Virus record (IMG/VR): IMGVR_UViG_3300049914_000197 | Location: 1-32,166 of that record | Reading direction: 5' to 3' (one strand) | From: a virus | DNA length: 32,166 nucleotides | Shown here: positions 14,383-22,260 of the stretch, piece by piece | How the letters are laid out: each line of letters opens with the position of its first letter | How positions within the stretch are numbered: position 1 is the stretch's first letter | The notes under the pieces: generated by a model | What the model was told of the DNA's origin: nothing | Seen by the model: the letters and a program-made list of their open reading frames with translations, nothing else | Databases searched by the model: none | Translations under genes and position numbers: made by a program

Positions 14383-14417
14383 AACCCCCTCTTAATCTCC
14401 CCCTTACCAAGGGGGAG
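14383..14417. repeat. Palindromic intergenic repeat, copy 3
   Basis: AACCCCCTCTTAA then TCTCCCCCTTACCAAGGGGGAGA, between terminase and portal genes. The core stem has five G:C pairs per arm, one more than the other copies, with compensating changes on both arms. Confidence 0.8.
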
Positions 14418-14438
14418 AAAGTTGTTGACAGTGGAAAA

Positions 14439-16013
14439 TTAATATAGATCGGATGAATGTCGACGGCCGCCGGTCTCAATTTCCTTGCCGCTAGATCCGC
14501 CGCGCATGGCTATCGGCCAGACTTGTTTGTATGCAGATGCGAGCGCGTCCGGAAAATCGACACGGTGTTGTGCGGTTTTTTTACCAATATAACCGATGAG
14601 CTGCGACTGCGCTTCGATACCGTCGCGCGTCTGCAAAAATGTTTCTATAAATAAAATATTGCCAAGCGAGTATGGCGTCTCAAGCTGCTCAATGCGAAAA
14701 TATTTATCGCCTTCAACGGCAATGTGCCGGATCGGAAGTTCCGGTTTGTTGCGTGTGGAAATATATATCTTCCTGAATTCCAGATACTGCGCCTGTGCGA
14801 AGTTGCTCTCCCATCCGATATACAACAAATGCGAACGGAAAAGATTGTAGGTGTCATACATTGCCAGAAAATATTCCTCCCATCCGCAGCGGCGAACGAA
14901 CGCAGCGGGAACGATAAACTTTTTCATCGTTGGAGAATAGAGCAGCACGACAAGCGTTTTAAAATCCGATGTCTCGCCGAATGCCGGATCGCAAAAGATA
15001 ATACCGATAGCATCTTTCGGGACCATTTTGAATGTTACCCAATGCTTCAATAAAAATCGCGCTCCCTCCGGAGGCGATGGCTTCTGCCGGTATTCCGCAT
15101 TCCACACGCTCATCGATAATTGCAAAGCGAGACGCATCTCATCTTCCGTTTTATACGCATAGCGCTGATACCACAGCGCGCGTGAATTCTTTTCATCCCA
15201 CGCATCGAAAATGGAAACGATAAAGGCGGGATGCTGCGCAGTGCGATCCGCGTGCGACATTTCCTCCAGGATGTTTATCAGGCACGTTGTGCGTGCATTA
15301 TTACCGAGATACACAGCGCAGCCCGATTCGGTGAGAGCCGGAAGATAATCACGCTCGATGACATCTAATTTCGCTTTACTTATTTCAGAATTGATGCTTG
15401 TGCTGAAATCTTCGTAGTCATCGAACTCTTCGAAATCCACACGCGTCTCGCCAAGCTCACCGCGCGGTGTTACCGTGTAGCTGTGCGCGATAAATGTCGT
15501 GCCTTCCGGATTATATTTATGAGGGACGATCCGGAACGAGTGCAGTGTGTCCCAGTTCTCATCAATGATTTTTCCGAAATCGGAAACGATCTTCGGATTG
15601 TATTTGATAATATCTCGCACGTAGCGAAAATCTTTTTCAACGAGATCCAGCGTGTCGCTGGCTTTGGAGTAATGATGTTTGATGCCGAAACAAGCGCACC
15701 ACACTTTGAACACGCGAAAGAACCGCGTTTTTCCGATACCGCGTTCGGCAGCGATGATATGTATTTTCCGGTTGTTGCTTAGCGCAGCGGCCAGCATCTT
15801 TATATGCACGATACAAAATGCAAACGTAAACCATTGCGGAAAATATTCCAAGCAAAAATAAAAGAAGCTCTTGCCGGCTTTCCTGATTCGCTTCTCGCGG
15901 TTCCGGTCCCAGTCGACAGGCAGCGACTTCATTCCTTTGCCGAATGCCGCTTCCTGGATAAGCTTGCGTTCCTGCTCGGCGAACTGCTGTTCTAAAATTG
16001 TAAACTCGTTCAT
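14439..16013 (-). CDS. Terminase large subunit (Mu gp28-like)
   Basis: 524 aa. ATPase domain: variant Walker A AAERGIGKT (88-96) and Walker B-like RVDFEEFDD (191-199). Nuclease domain: first Asp D342 in IIFCDPAFGE and a closing acidic pair D486/D489 in RVDFPDA, the RNase H-type metal site. It pumps DNA into the prohead and cuts it, which in Mu is headful packaging across the phage-host junction. The start overlaps the small-subunit gene by 4 bp (ATGA). A terminase-typical length. Confidence 0.92.
   Translation of the reverse strand: MNEFTILEQQFAEQERKLIQEAAFGKGMKSLPVDWDRNREKRIRKAGKSFFYFCLEYFPQWFTFAFCIVHIKMLAAALSNNRKIHIIAAERGIGKTRFFRVFKVWCACFGIKHHYSKASDTLDLVEKDFRYVRDIIKYNPKIVSDFGKIIDENWDTLHSFRIVPHKYNPEGTTFIAHSYTVTPRGELGETRVDFEEFDDYEDFSTSINSEISKAKLDVIERDYLPALTESGCAVYLGNNARTTCLINILEEMSHADRTAQHPAFIVSIFDAWDEKNSRALWYQRYAYKTEDEMRLALQLSMSVWNAEYRQKPSPPEGARFLLKHWVTFKMVPKDAIGIIFCDPAFGETSDFKTLVVLLYSPTMKKFIVPAAFVRRCGWEEYFLAMYDTYNLFRSHLLYIGWESNFAQAQYLEFRKIYISTRNKPELPIRHIAVEGDKYFRIEQLETPYSLGNILFIETFLQTRDGIEAQSQLIGYIGKKTAQHRVDFPDALASAYKQVWPIAMRGGSSGKEIETGGRRHSSDLY
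15112..15126 (+). repeat. Internal near-match to the transposase end motif
   Basis: ATCGATAATTGCAAA matches the terminal CGCGATAATTGCAAA at 13 contiguous positions, and the next G also matches L2. It lies inside the terminase gene, about 1 kb from the midpoint of the element (16.07 kb). Confidence 0.4.
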
Positions 16014-16534
16014 GAATTTTTATCTGCTTTGACTTCTGCTGCAACTTCTTTAAATACCTCGATGATGCGCAGTGCGCCTGCATCCGGTTCGTAACGCCGG
16101 ATAAGCCGCTCGACTATTTTCACATCAAGATTTTTTGCCATCTGTCCGAATTGCACCGAACGTAATTTTCTTAAAGAACCGGTAAGCTGATTTGTGTAGA
16201 GTAATAATTGCCCGACAGTAAGTCTTTTCTTTTGAGAGATTGCGCGTATGGATTCCTGGATCATCATTCCAAGCTGCGTCTCGGGTGATTCGCCTTCGAG
16301 TGCGAGTCTATCAAAATCTACATCAATGATCGGTGTTTTTTTAGTCGTGCCTTTATCGGAGCGTTCTTTCTTATCCGGGTCGCCTTTTCTCAGCACGCGA
16401 TAAACAGTGTACTCGGGATAGCCAAAATCATCTGCAATAGATTTGACAGATGCTTTCGTATCGCCGTAATATAAGTCGAGCCACTTCTTCTTTGTTTTTA
16501 TAGAGGGCTGCTTTTTATATTTTATGTCACTCAT
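16010..16534 (-). CDS. Terminase small subunit-like (gp27-like)
   Basis: 174 aa. N-terminal HTH (KWLDLYYGDTKASVKSIADD and then YPEYTVYRVLRKG), followed by a helical body that ends in a repeated leucine pattern (ALRIIEVFKEVAAEVKA). Small, HTH-bearing and directly upstream of the large subunit, overlapping it by ATGA: the usual placement. It would bind the packaging start near the left end of the element. Sequence family not confirmed beyond this. Confidence 0.75.
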   Translation of the reverse strand: MSDIKYKKQPSIKTKKKWLDLYYGDTKASVKSIADDFGYPEYTVYRVLRKGDPDKKERSDKGTTKKTPIIDVDFDRLALEGESPETQLGMMIQESIRAISQKKRLTVGQLLLYTNQLTGSLRKLRSVQFGQMAKNLDVKIVERLIRRYEPDAGALRIIEVFKEVAAEVKADKNS

Positions 16535-16989
16535 AATGTGACCTCTGCTTTTAATTGCACACCGACAACGGCGCCGGTGCTGGAACGTTCTACGATTTCG
16601 AGAGGCGGTTCGTTATCCGGTTGTGTGATGACCGTGCCTTCAATTTCTGCGTTGGTGAGATGCGCTAAAACTTTAGCACCGATAACGAGAGCTGCATCCA
16701 CAGCCTCCGCCTCTGTTCCGGTTGGCGCTGCGATGCAATAAATAAAAACATCGAGCGGGATGCGCACGTTGCCCTTTTGTGAAACCAGTGTTGGCGTTCC
16801 CGGCACAAGCCACACGGCAGCCGATGGCGGCATGAGTGTCGTTACCTTGCCGGTGAAAGCGCGCTCGGCTCCGGGCACTCCCTCATCTTCCGGATCGTCT
16901 TCTGCTCCGGGTGTACCGATGCCGAGATCATCTTTGTTGTCGTTGAGATCGTCAACGATTCCTTGCCACAATGTTGATATGCCATTCAT
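16531..16989 (-). CDS. gp37-like (DUF1834-type) neck/tail-terminator protein
   Basis: 152 aa. Acidic loop (DDPEDEGVPGAE) followed by a beta-rich domain (VWLVPGTPTLVSQKGNVRIPLD... VDAALVIGAKVLAHL) and a C-terminal strand VVGVQLKAEVTL, consistent with tail terminator or gp37-like folds. It follows the gp36-like gene with overlapping TAATG. Assigned by size, fold pattern and order; not certain. Confidence 0.55.
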   Translation of the reverse strand: MNGISTLWQGIVDDLNDNKDDLGIGTPGAEDDPEDEGVPGAERAFTGKVTTLMPPSAAVWLVPGTPTLVSQKGNVRIPLDVFIYCIAAPTGTEAEAVDAALVIGAKVLAHLTNAEIEGTVITQPDNEPPLEIVERSSTGAVVGVQLKAEVTL

Positions 16990-17600
16990 TACCAGTTCTC
17001 CGTTCTGCGACAGTCGGCATCGAATTCCGATCCGGTTGCTTCTTCCGTGCTCGGCTCAAGATCAATGTCACCGTTAGCGATTGCATCCAATTCTATCAGC
17101 GCATCCTTGTATAATTTTTCACGCCGGTCGAGCTCCGGTTTGTTGGTATCGTTCCACTGCTGCTGACCGCTCAGGTTCCAAATAATAATACGACCTGCGA
17201 TGCTCTCAAGTATCTCGTAGTTATCACCGTCTTCTGCTGGCTCTTCACTGATGCTGGAAGTGATCTTGGAATCCGCATACGCAAACGGCGTATCCTGTTC
17301 TTCAGCTGGAATTTTAGAAAAGAGTGCCGTGACCTGATCGGCGTTGAGAAATGCTTTTAACTTTTCTTTGGAAGTAAAGTGCGCTACGATTTCTTCAAGA
17401 GATATTTCATCTACAGTACCATCTGTGGATGGAAGCGATGCGGATGCGGCAAGCACAATGCTTGTTGCAGCTATCGATTCGATCACTCCGATATATTGTG
17501 CGGCGCCGACAGTAAAAGAAATAGCATTACCGATATCGGAGGTTTGAATTTGCCCGGCTGTTAAACCGCTGATCGTTCTTGTTAGATAAGTGTAAGTCAA
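16989..17600 (-). CDS. gp36-like (DUF1320-type) head-tail connector protein
   Basis: 203 aa from a TTG start with AAGGAG 7-8 nt upstream. The C-terminal half (TPFAYADSKITSSISE; YEILESIAGRIIIWNLSG; ELDRREKLYKDALIELDAIA) fits the head-tail connector DUF1320 pattern of Mu gp36: a helical bundle with a repeated EKLY-D-LxxI helix. The N-terminal half is beta-rich and unusual for the family, suggesting a fused domain. Located before gp37-like and terminase genes. Confidence 0.65.
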   Translation of the reverse strand: MTYTYLTRTISGLTAGQIQTSDIGNAISFTVGAAQYIGVIESIAATSIVLAASASLPSTDGTVDEISLEEIVAHFTSKEKLKAFLNADQVTALFSKIPAEEQDTPFAYADSKITSSISEEPAEDGDNYEILESIAGRIIIWNLSGQQQWNDTNKPELDRREKLYKDALIELDAIANGDIDLEPSTEEATGSEFDADCRRTENW

Positions 17601-17645
17601 TTTTAATCTCCTTTTAATCCGCCTATAAAATACTACGGATTGGCA

Positions 17646-18617
17646 TTATCCTATTGGACTTCCGTCTACCCAAATTGTTGTTTCGGCATCCCAATTCCCA
17701 ATACCTACCAAGGCTTTGAACTCTGATTTTGTGTCTGCGTTGGTTGGCATAACCGCATTGGTAAGGTCGGCACCTGCGAAATTACAATTTCGTATAGCCG
17801 CGCCGGTAAATATGACCTCCTCAAGTGTCGCGCCCATAAAGGAGGTAACTCCGCCATTCGCGAAAACAGCATTAGTAAAATCAGCCCCGGACATATTCGC
17901 ATTTGTAAAAATGATAGCGTCCAAAAAAGCACCAACGAATAAAGAACCTTGAAGCCGGCAACCAATAAAAAGATTGTCTTGAATTGTTGAACCCGAAAAA
18001 TCAGCGGCAAGCAAACTGGTATCAGTAAAATCTATTACGGTAAGCGTGCTATTATCAAATTTGATGTTGTCAAGAAATAAATTGGATAAATCAACGCGAT
18101 TATAGACGCCAGAATTATTTGTCCCTTGAATAATAGCGCCAGACAATACAATAGGAGTGGTAAGGTGATGTAAGAGATTGATTATAAATTTAATATCCGT
18201 AAAACTCTTCCATGCAAGACCATCATTCATGGTGTTTTTTGTTAGAGCTTGAAATTCTAATCCACCAGGCGGAAGAGCGGTTAAAGTGCCCAATTTTATT
18301 TCCAATGCGTCTGTGAAATCATTTGTCGAAAGTTCCTTGCCGGTAATCTTATCAACTTTGAGATCGAGAGAGGTTTGTGTATTGCTGGGACAGTTGTCTA
18401 CTTTTCCCTTTGCAGTTGTATCAAAATCGTTTGCGGAGAGTCCCTTGCCCGTTTCCTTATCAACTTTGAGATCGAGAGAATCCTTTACTAATTTTTCCGA
18501 TCCGAAGTGCGAATTGTCCGGCGTAGTCTGCCATGTAGAGATTTTATTTGCGCTCACCTCGGCTGCACGCGCAATCGCAGCTACTAAAGTTTGTAAAGTT
18601 GTTTTTATGATAGACAT
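17646..18617 (-). CDS. Pentapeptide-repeat fibre-like protein
   Basis: 323 aa, AAAGGA ribosome-binding site. The N-terminal part contains two copies of a tail-fibre-type segment, LDLKVDK.TGK.LS.NDF (about 47-66 and 83-102), which share a 20+ bp DNA identity. From about 172 to 300 it is a pentapeptide-repeat stretch (VDLSNLFLDNIKFDN; MSGADFTNAVFANGG; NCNFAGADLTNAV), which folds into a right-handed quadrilateral beta-helix. It ends with WDAETTIWVDG. First gene of the leftward late block. It may be a virion fibre, or the pentapeptide part may mimic DNA; the former is better supported by the N-terminal repeats. Confidence 0.75.
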   Translation of the reverse strand: MSIIKTTLQTLVAAIARAAEVSANKISTWQTTPDNSHFGSEKLVKDSLDLKVDKETGKGLSANDFDTTAKGKVDNCPSNTQTSLDLKVDKITGKELSTNDFTDALEIKLGTLTALPPGGLEFQALTKNTMNDGLAWKSFTDIKFIINLLHHLTTPIVLSGAIIQGTNNSGVYNRVDLSNLFLDNIKFDNSTLTVIDFTDTSLLAADFSGSTIQDNLFIGCRLQGSLFVGAFLDAIIFTNANMSGADFTNAVFANGGVTSFMGATLEEVIFTGAAIRNCNFAGADLTNAVMPTNADTKSEFKALVGIGNWDAETTIWVDGSPIG

Positions 18618-18644
18618 ATCAAGTATCCTTTTATAAGTAATTGT

Positions 18645-18661
18645 ATTGCGCTTCGCGCAAT
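18645..18661. other. Hairpin in the late intergenic region
   Basis: ATTGCGC/GCGCAAT with a 3-nt TTC loop (18645-18661), followed by AACAG...CTGTT (18662-18685). It lies in the presumed 5' leader of the leftward block. Confidence 0.4.
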
Positions 18662-18717
18662 AACAGTCTCAGGCCTCCGGCTGTTCGATTCCAATATGGA
18701 AAAATATTTTTTTCTGA

Positions 18718-18743
18718 GATGGCTACAGGTACCTGTAGCCATC
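18718..18743. promoter_or_regulatory. 26-bp perfect palindrome between divergent late operons
   Basis: The arm GATGGCTACAGGT is followed directly by its exact reverse complement. It lies midway between the leftward fibre/packaging block (starts 18617) and the rightward scaffold/capsid block (starts 18803). A candidate promoter on the + strand, TTGGGA (18751-18756) and TAGAAT (18774-18779) with 17 nt spacing, would put the palindrome centre near -55, a usual place for an activator. Confidence 0.65.
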
Positions 18744-18802
18744 ACGGGTTTTGGGAAGAATTTATATTGCATATAGAATTTAGAACGGGAAGCGGAAAAA
18801 AG

Positions 18803-19396
18803 ATGAAAGAAAAAATTTTAAAGCTAAAACTTTTGATCGCGAAACTCCAGAACGACGCTCCTATGAAAGCGGAGCTCGAAGCTGAGATCGCAGAACTTGA
18901 AGCTGCAACGGCAGCGAATATTGTGCCAACTCCAACAACTAAAGATTCCGTCCAATTAGCACCGCAGCATCAGCCGTTAGTATTGCCGGCTGAAGTGACC
19001 GCAGCTCTCGGCGAAATGAAAACGCTCAAAGAGATGTTGTTGAAACAAGAAGAGCGTGCGACTGCTGCCGAGACGGCGATGGCGGAACGTATGAAATCGG
19101 AGAAGGCGCAAAAGAAAGTCGACTATCTCAAGAAGGTAACTGAAACAGAAAAGAAGGTAACGCCTGCGGAATGGAAAGAAAAGTATGAAGCTCTGTATGA
19201 TGCAGTTCCTGAAGCGGCCATGAAAGTGATCGATGCTCTACAAGTGCATCCGGCGTCTAGACAGACAAAAACGATAGATGGAAAGACGGAAGATGGTAGA
19301 GGAGAGAAAACCACTTCGCTCAAAAATTATGTCGATCACAAGGAAAGTTTTGACGCTCAAGCGATTGCTGCGTTTACAGCACCGAGCAATAATTGA
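18803..19396 (+). CDS. Capsid scaffold-like protein
   Basis: 197 aa from ATG 18803; the longer open frame from 18641 runs through the palindrome and hairpins and lacks a good start. Strongly helical and charged: KEKILKLKLLIAKLQNDAPM, coiled-coil ELEAEIAELEAA, a Pro-rich break at about 50-70, then a second coiled coil (MKTLKEMLLKQEERATAAET) and TPAEWKEKYEALYDAVPEA. It immediately precedes the major capsid gene, as scaffold or protease-scaffold genes do. No S49 or HK97 protease domain is visible, so it is the scaffold part only. Confidence 0.7.
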   Translation: MKEKILKLKLLIAKLQNDAPMKAELEAEIAELEAATAANIVPTPTTKDSVQLAPQHQPLVLPAEVTAALGEMKTLKEMLLKQEERATAAETAMAERMKSEKAQKKVDYLKKVTETEKKVTPAEWKEKYEALYDAVPEAAMKVIDALQVHPASRQTKTIDGKTEDGRGEKTTSLKNYVDHKESFDAQAIAAFTAPSNN

Positions 19397-19436
19397 TTCA
19401 TAAAAACATTTTATAAAACCAATTTGGAGAAAAGGT

Positions 19437-20402
19437 ATGAAATTATTCGAATTTAGCGGCGCAGACGGACAGCAAGGCAACAATTCAGATCCGGCATTAC
19501 GCGCAATTGTAGCGAACGAGATGCGGCTTGAAACGCCGATCTTCGAGTTTGCGGAGTTTTACCAAATGGGCGGCTCTGCCGATACGCCGCTCAAAGCATC
19601 GACGCAGACAGGCGGCAACGAACGAGCTATTAACTCTGACTTCGGCGGAAATGCAACGGCGCCTTCTCTCGATGCCATCGCGCTGAAAATTATCGGCGAT
19701 AAGATCATGACCGATAAAGCGTACGAGCGCCGGTTCGGTCCCAATGGCGCCGGGATTGAAAGCGAACGCCTGCGTCAGTTGAAAGCGTTCTCTCGATCTT
19801 TCGCCCGGCATTTTGTAAACTTGTTGATCAACGGCGCCATCAGTGCGACGCAGTTCAACGGTCTGAAAGCGTTGTGCACCAGTACAAAATTGGTGAGCAT
19901 CCAAGATGGTGCGGACGGCGATGTCGTTGTGTTAGGTAACAGCGACAATGCAAAGCGCTCGCAACAAAAGTTTTTAAAAGCGCTCGATCTGTTAATCGAC
20001 ACCGTGAATCCATCCTGCCTGTTGATGAATTCCGACGCGAAAAGTTACATCGAAGCAATCGCGAGAGACTTCGTATCGCTCACGACCATCGATAACGTTA
20101 CATCGCTTGTACTGACGCGTTACAAAGGCGTGCCGGTTATCAATGCGCGGCGCGCAAAGGATAACGCGACGCAGGTCATCACCAGCGCCGAGACCAAGGG
20201 CGAATCCGATGACTGCACATCGATCTACGCTGTGAAGTTTGGCGAGAAGATCGATACCACGCTGGCGACGAACGTCGGCTTAGCCGTCGACAATTATGGC
20301 CTCGTCGGATCACAATATGTGACCAACGTCGAGATGGATATCGACATGGCGATCTTGAGCGCCTATGCAGCTCAACGAATGGAAGGTATCCGGCTGCTCT
20401 AA
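19437..20402 (+). CDS. Major capsid protein (HK97-type fold)
   Basis: 321 aa with GGAG/AAGG before the ATG. The course is that of HK97-fold capsids of the Mu-like/encapsulin-related type: an N-terminal arm, helix AIVANEMRLETPIFEFAEF, the spine-helix region QLKAFSRSFARHFVNLLING, and a C-terminal VGLAVDNYGLVGSQYV, then VEMDIDMAILSAYAAQRMEG. High charge balance and no TM segments. Follows the scaffold by 40 bp. Forms the shell of the head. Confidence 0.85.
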   Translation: MKLFEFSGADGQQGNNSDPALRAIVANEMRLETPIFEFAEFYQMGGSADTPLKASTQTGGNERAINSDFGGNATAPSLDAIALKIIGDKIMTDKAYERRFGPNGAGIESERLRQLKAFSRSFARHFVNLLINGAISATQFNGLKALCTSTKLVSIQDGADGDVVVLGNSDNAKRSQQKFLKALDLLIDTVNPSCLLMNSDAKSYIEAIARDFVSLTTIDNVTSLVLTRYKGVPVINARRAKDNATQVITSAETKGESDDCTSIYAVKFGEKIDTTLATNVGLAVDNYGLVGSQYVTNVEMDIDMAILSAYAAQRMEGIRLL

Positions 20403-20411
20403 ACCTGAAAT

Positions 20412-20449
20412 AACCCCTCTTTATCTCCCCTCCGAAAATGAAGGGGAGA
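20412..20449. repeat. Palindromic intergenic repeat, copy 4
   Basis: AACCCCTCTTTA then TCTCCCC TCCGAAAATGAA GGGGAGA, between capsid and secreted-protein genes. The core loop is longer and unmatched compared with the other copies. Confidence 0.75.
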
Positions 20450-20474
20450 GAACATTTAAAATGGAGTTGAGATT

Positions 20475-20912
20475 ATGAAAAAAGTTTTGATGTTGACGAC
20501 CTTGTTTACGATGATCGCATTGTTTGCAGTTACAAGTTTTGGACAGACGGGCACCGCTCCGTCGATTGACGAACTGAGTCAGTGGAATGTTTTTAGCGTC
20601 GTGCCTGCGAAAGCTATTACGGTGACAGATACAGTTGTCTCCGGGTATTTTATTCCTACGGACGTTTCGCGCGTCATTTTTTGGCTGGAAGCCGATACGA
20701 TCAGCACATCGGATACACTCATTACAATCGTGCAAGGATCTCCGGATTTAGTCGTATGGAAAACACTCGCAACTTTTGCGACAATGACTGCAGTGGGAAG
20801 TGACAGGCAGACGAGCACTCTCACCGACAGATATTTGCGTGTGATCGATACGATCACCGGAACTACGATCCGTCATTATCGTAAAGTAAAAGCAATTCCG
20901 AAATTATATTAG
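20475..20912 (+). CDS. Secreted protein in the virion operon
   Basis: 145 aa with GGAG upstream. An N-terminal Sec signal peptide: KK, hydrophobic helix at about 5-21, and a cleavage site after SFG23 with Q24 next, a pattern frequent in FCB-group bacteria. The mature part is beta-rich and Thr/Ser rich (TVTDTVVSGYFIPTDVSRVI ... RYLRVIDTITGTTIRHY), like a small surface or decoration domain. It lies between the capsid and lysis genes. A phage structural gene with a signal peptide is unexpected, as virions assemble in the cytoplasm. No family assigned. Confidence 0.7.
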   Translation: MKKVLMLTTLFTMIALFAVTSFGQTGTAPSIDELSQWNVFSVVPAKAITVTDTVVSGYFIPTDVSRVIFWLEADTISTSDTLITIVQGSPDLVVWKTLATFATMTAVGSDRQTSTLTDRYLRVIDTITGTTIRHYRKVKAIPKLY

Positions 20913-20923
20913 TTCCACCGCCT

Positions 20924-20976
20924 GCACCATCTGGTGCCTCCGTCCGTCCCGCCGTTTGCAGCAATGCAGCGGCGGG
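20924..20976 (+). terminator. Pair of hairpins, possible attenuator/terminator
   Basis: GCACCA (20924-20929)/TGGTGC (20932-20937), then CCCGCCG (20948-20954)/CGGCGGG (20970-20976) with an inner TGCA pair. Only a weak T-run follows, so partial termination or RNA stabilisation is more likely than a full stop. Confidence 0.5.
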
Positions 20977-21015
20977 ATGTTTAAAACAGAAAAAAAAGGA
21001 CTCGAAAGACATAGA

Positions 21016-21240
21016 ATGGAATTGACCACGATTGTAATAAGCATCTCAGCAGCTGCAAGTATAGTTGCAATAGTAGTTGGCGGAATTAAGGTAATGCAAT
21101 TTGTTTCTGAACGTCCGAAGCGGGACGAAGTAAATGAGATAATTGATCGCGCTGTAGAATCGCTCAAAAACGATGTCAGATATATTCGAGATCGCATCGA
21201 TGCGGTGACGGAAAAGGTGACAGAAAAGAAAAGGAAGTAA
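21016..21240 (+). CDS. Single-TM lysis-type protein (holin/i-spanin-like)
   Basis: 74 aa from ATG 21016 (an upstream ATG in frame overlaps the hairpin). One TM helix at about 5-30 and a charged C-terminal helix (RDEVNEIIDRAVESLKNDVR, ending KKRK). The size and single helix next to the endolysin fit a small holin or antiholin or an i-spanin-like protein. The topology cannot be fixed from sequence. Confidence 0.6.
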   Translation: MELTTIVISISAAASIVAIVVGGIKVMQFVSERPKRDEVNEIIDRAVESLKNDVRYIRDRIDAVTEKVTEKKRK

Positions 21241-21244
21241 GCTC

Positions 21245-21823
21245 GTGGCAAACCGTAAACCGGCACTCATAAAAATTCTAAAGCACGAAGGCGTGCAGTT
21301 CGACGCGCATGACCAGCCTGTGCCAGGGGGAAGTGGATGGGTGAATAATCCGGATGATCCGGGCAAAGAAACAATTTGGGGTATTACCACTGCCACGGCA
21401 CGCGAGTATGGTTACACCGGCGGCATGAAAGATATGCCGTATGAAGTAGCGTGCGACATTTACAATAAAAAATATCTGGACAAAATTTGCTTTGACAGTA
21501 TTCCGGATCAAGAAATTGCTGAAGAGATACTCGATACGGCAGTTAATTGCGGCGTGGAGGTTGTTGTCTCATTCCTGCAGCGCACTTTAAATGTGTTGAA
21601 CAAAAAAGCAACGCTCTATCCAGATCTGGTTGTCGATGGAGATTGCGGTCCCGTGACAATAAAAACATTGCAGAAAGCATTAACCGTTGCATACTGGTAC
21701 CGTCTTTGTATTCTCCGAGTATTGGATTCGATGCAGTGTGTTCGATATGTCAATCTTGCCGAGCGTGATTCTAAGTTTGAAACATTTATGCCTGGCTGGC
21801 TGCGCAATAGAGTAGGAGTATAA
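21245..21823 (+). CDS. Endolysin: GH108 N-acetylmuramidase with PG-binding-3 domain
   Basis: 192 aa from GTG 21245 with AAGGAAG upstream. The N-terminal catalytic domain has KHEG (E15, the likely catalytic acid) and the NNPDDPGKETIWGIT segment (34-48), diagnostic of the GH108 ZliS-type lysozymes. The C-terminal half (about 110-190) with PDLVVDGDCGPVTIKTLQKA matches the predicted peptidoglycan-binding domain. No signal peptide or signal anchor, so a holin is needed. Digests the murein at lysis. Flanked by the two membrane genes. Confidence 0.92.
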   Translation: MANRKPALIKILKHEGVQFDAHDQPVPGGSGWVNNPDDPGKETIWGITTATAREYGYTGGMKDMPYEVACDIYNKKYLDKICFDSIPDQEIAEEILDTAVNCGVEVVVSFLQRTLNVLNKKATLYPDLVVDGDCGPVTIKTLQKALTVAYWYRLCILRVLDSMQCVRYVNLAERDSKFETFMPGWLRNRVGV

Positions 21824-21826
21824 AGT

Positions 21827-22243
21827 ATGAACGTATTCGGAGTTTCTATAGATGCTCTTTACCTGCTGATTGCATTGTTTGCAATTATCGCGATCACAGT
21901 AGTTGTTACGCTGCTCATTGCAAAAAAAATAACCGTCGCATTCTCTGTCGATCTGAAAGCGTTCTGGTCGTTCATGAAAGAGGGCCTGAGTGAAGACAAT
22001 GGACATGCAAGCTCCACGCGCATCAATCAACTATTTGCGAACATTTTATTCAGTCCGACTATTGCGTATGGATTTCTGTATGTGCTCTGGAATCACACAG
22101 AACTCGTACTTATCTATCTTGCATCGATGCTGGCCGCTATGGGCTTGACGCAGGGATTGAAAGTCTGGCAGAAGAAGAATGAACAGCCTATCGATGCACC
22201 GTTTTCGGAAACATCGACATCGACTGAAGAAGTCAAACGATAA
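21827..22243 (+). CDS. Holin-like three-TM protein
   Basis: 138 aa with TAGGAG before the ATG. Hydrophobic helices at about 10-32, 73-88 and 92-111, with a polar C-terminal tail. Small, poly-TM and directly after the endolysin, the pattern of class I holins. The family is not recognised, so holin is a contextual call. Confidence 0.65.
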   Translation: MNVFGVSIDALYLLIALFAIIAITVVVTLLIAKKITVAFSVDLKAFWSFMKEGLSEDNGHASSTRINQLFANILFSPTIAYGFLYVLWNHTELVLIYLASMLAAMGLTQGLKVWQKKNEQPIDAPFSETSTSTEEVKR

Positions 22244-22260
22244 TTTAGAAGGGAATTCTC

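Noticed and set aside
15487-15497. CGCGATAAATG match to the L1 site
   Set aside because: The match stops after 11 bases and is within terminase coding sequence; compatible with chance.
12500-18750. Invertible G-segment-like module
   Set aside because: I found no long inverted repeats at the borders of the leftward block and no DNA invertase gene.
18641-18802. N-terminal extension of the scaffold frame
   Set aside because: It is encoded by the hairpin and the 26-bp palindrome, looks like non-coding translation, and a good ATG follows at 18803.
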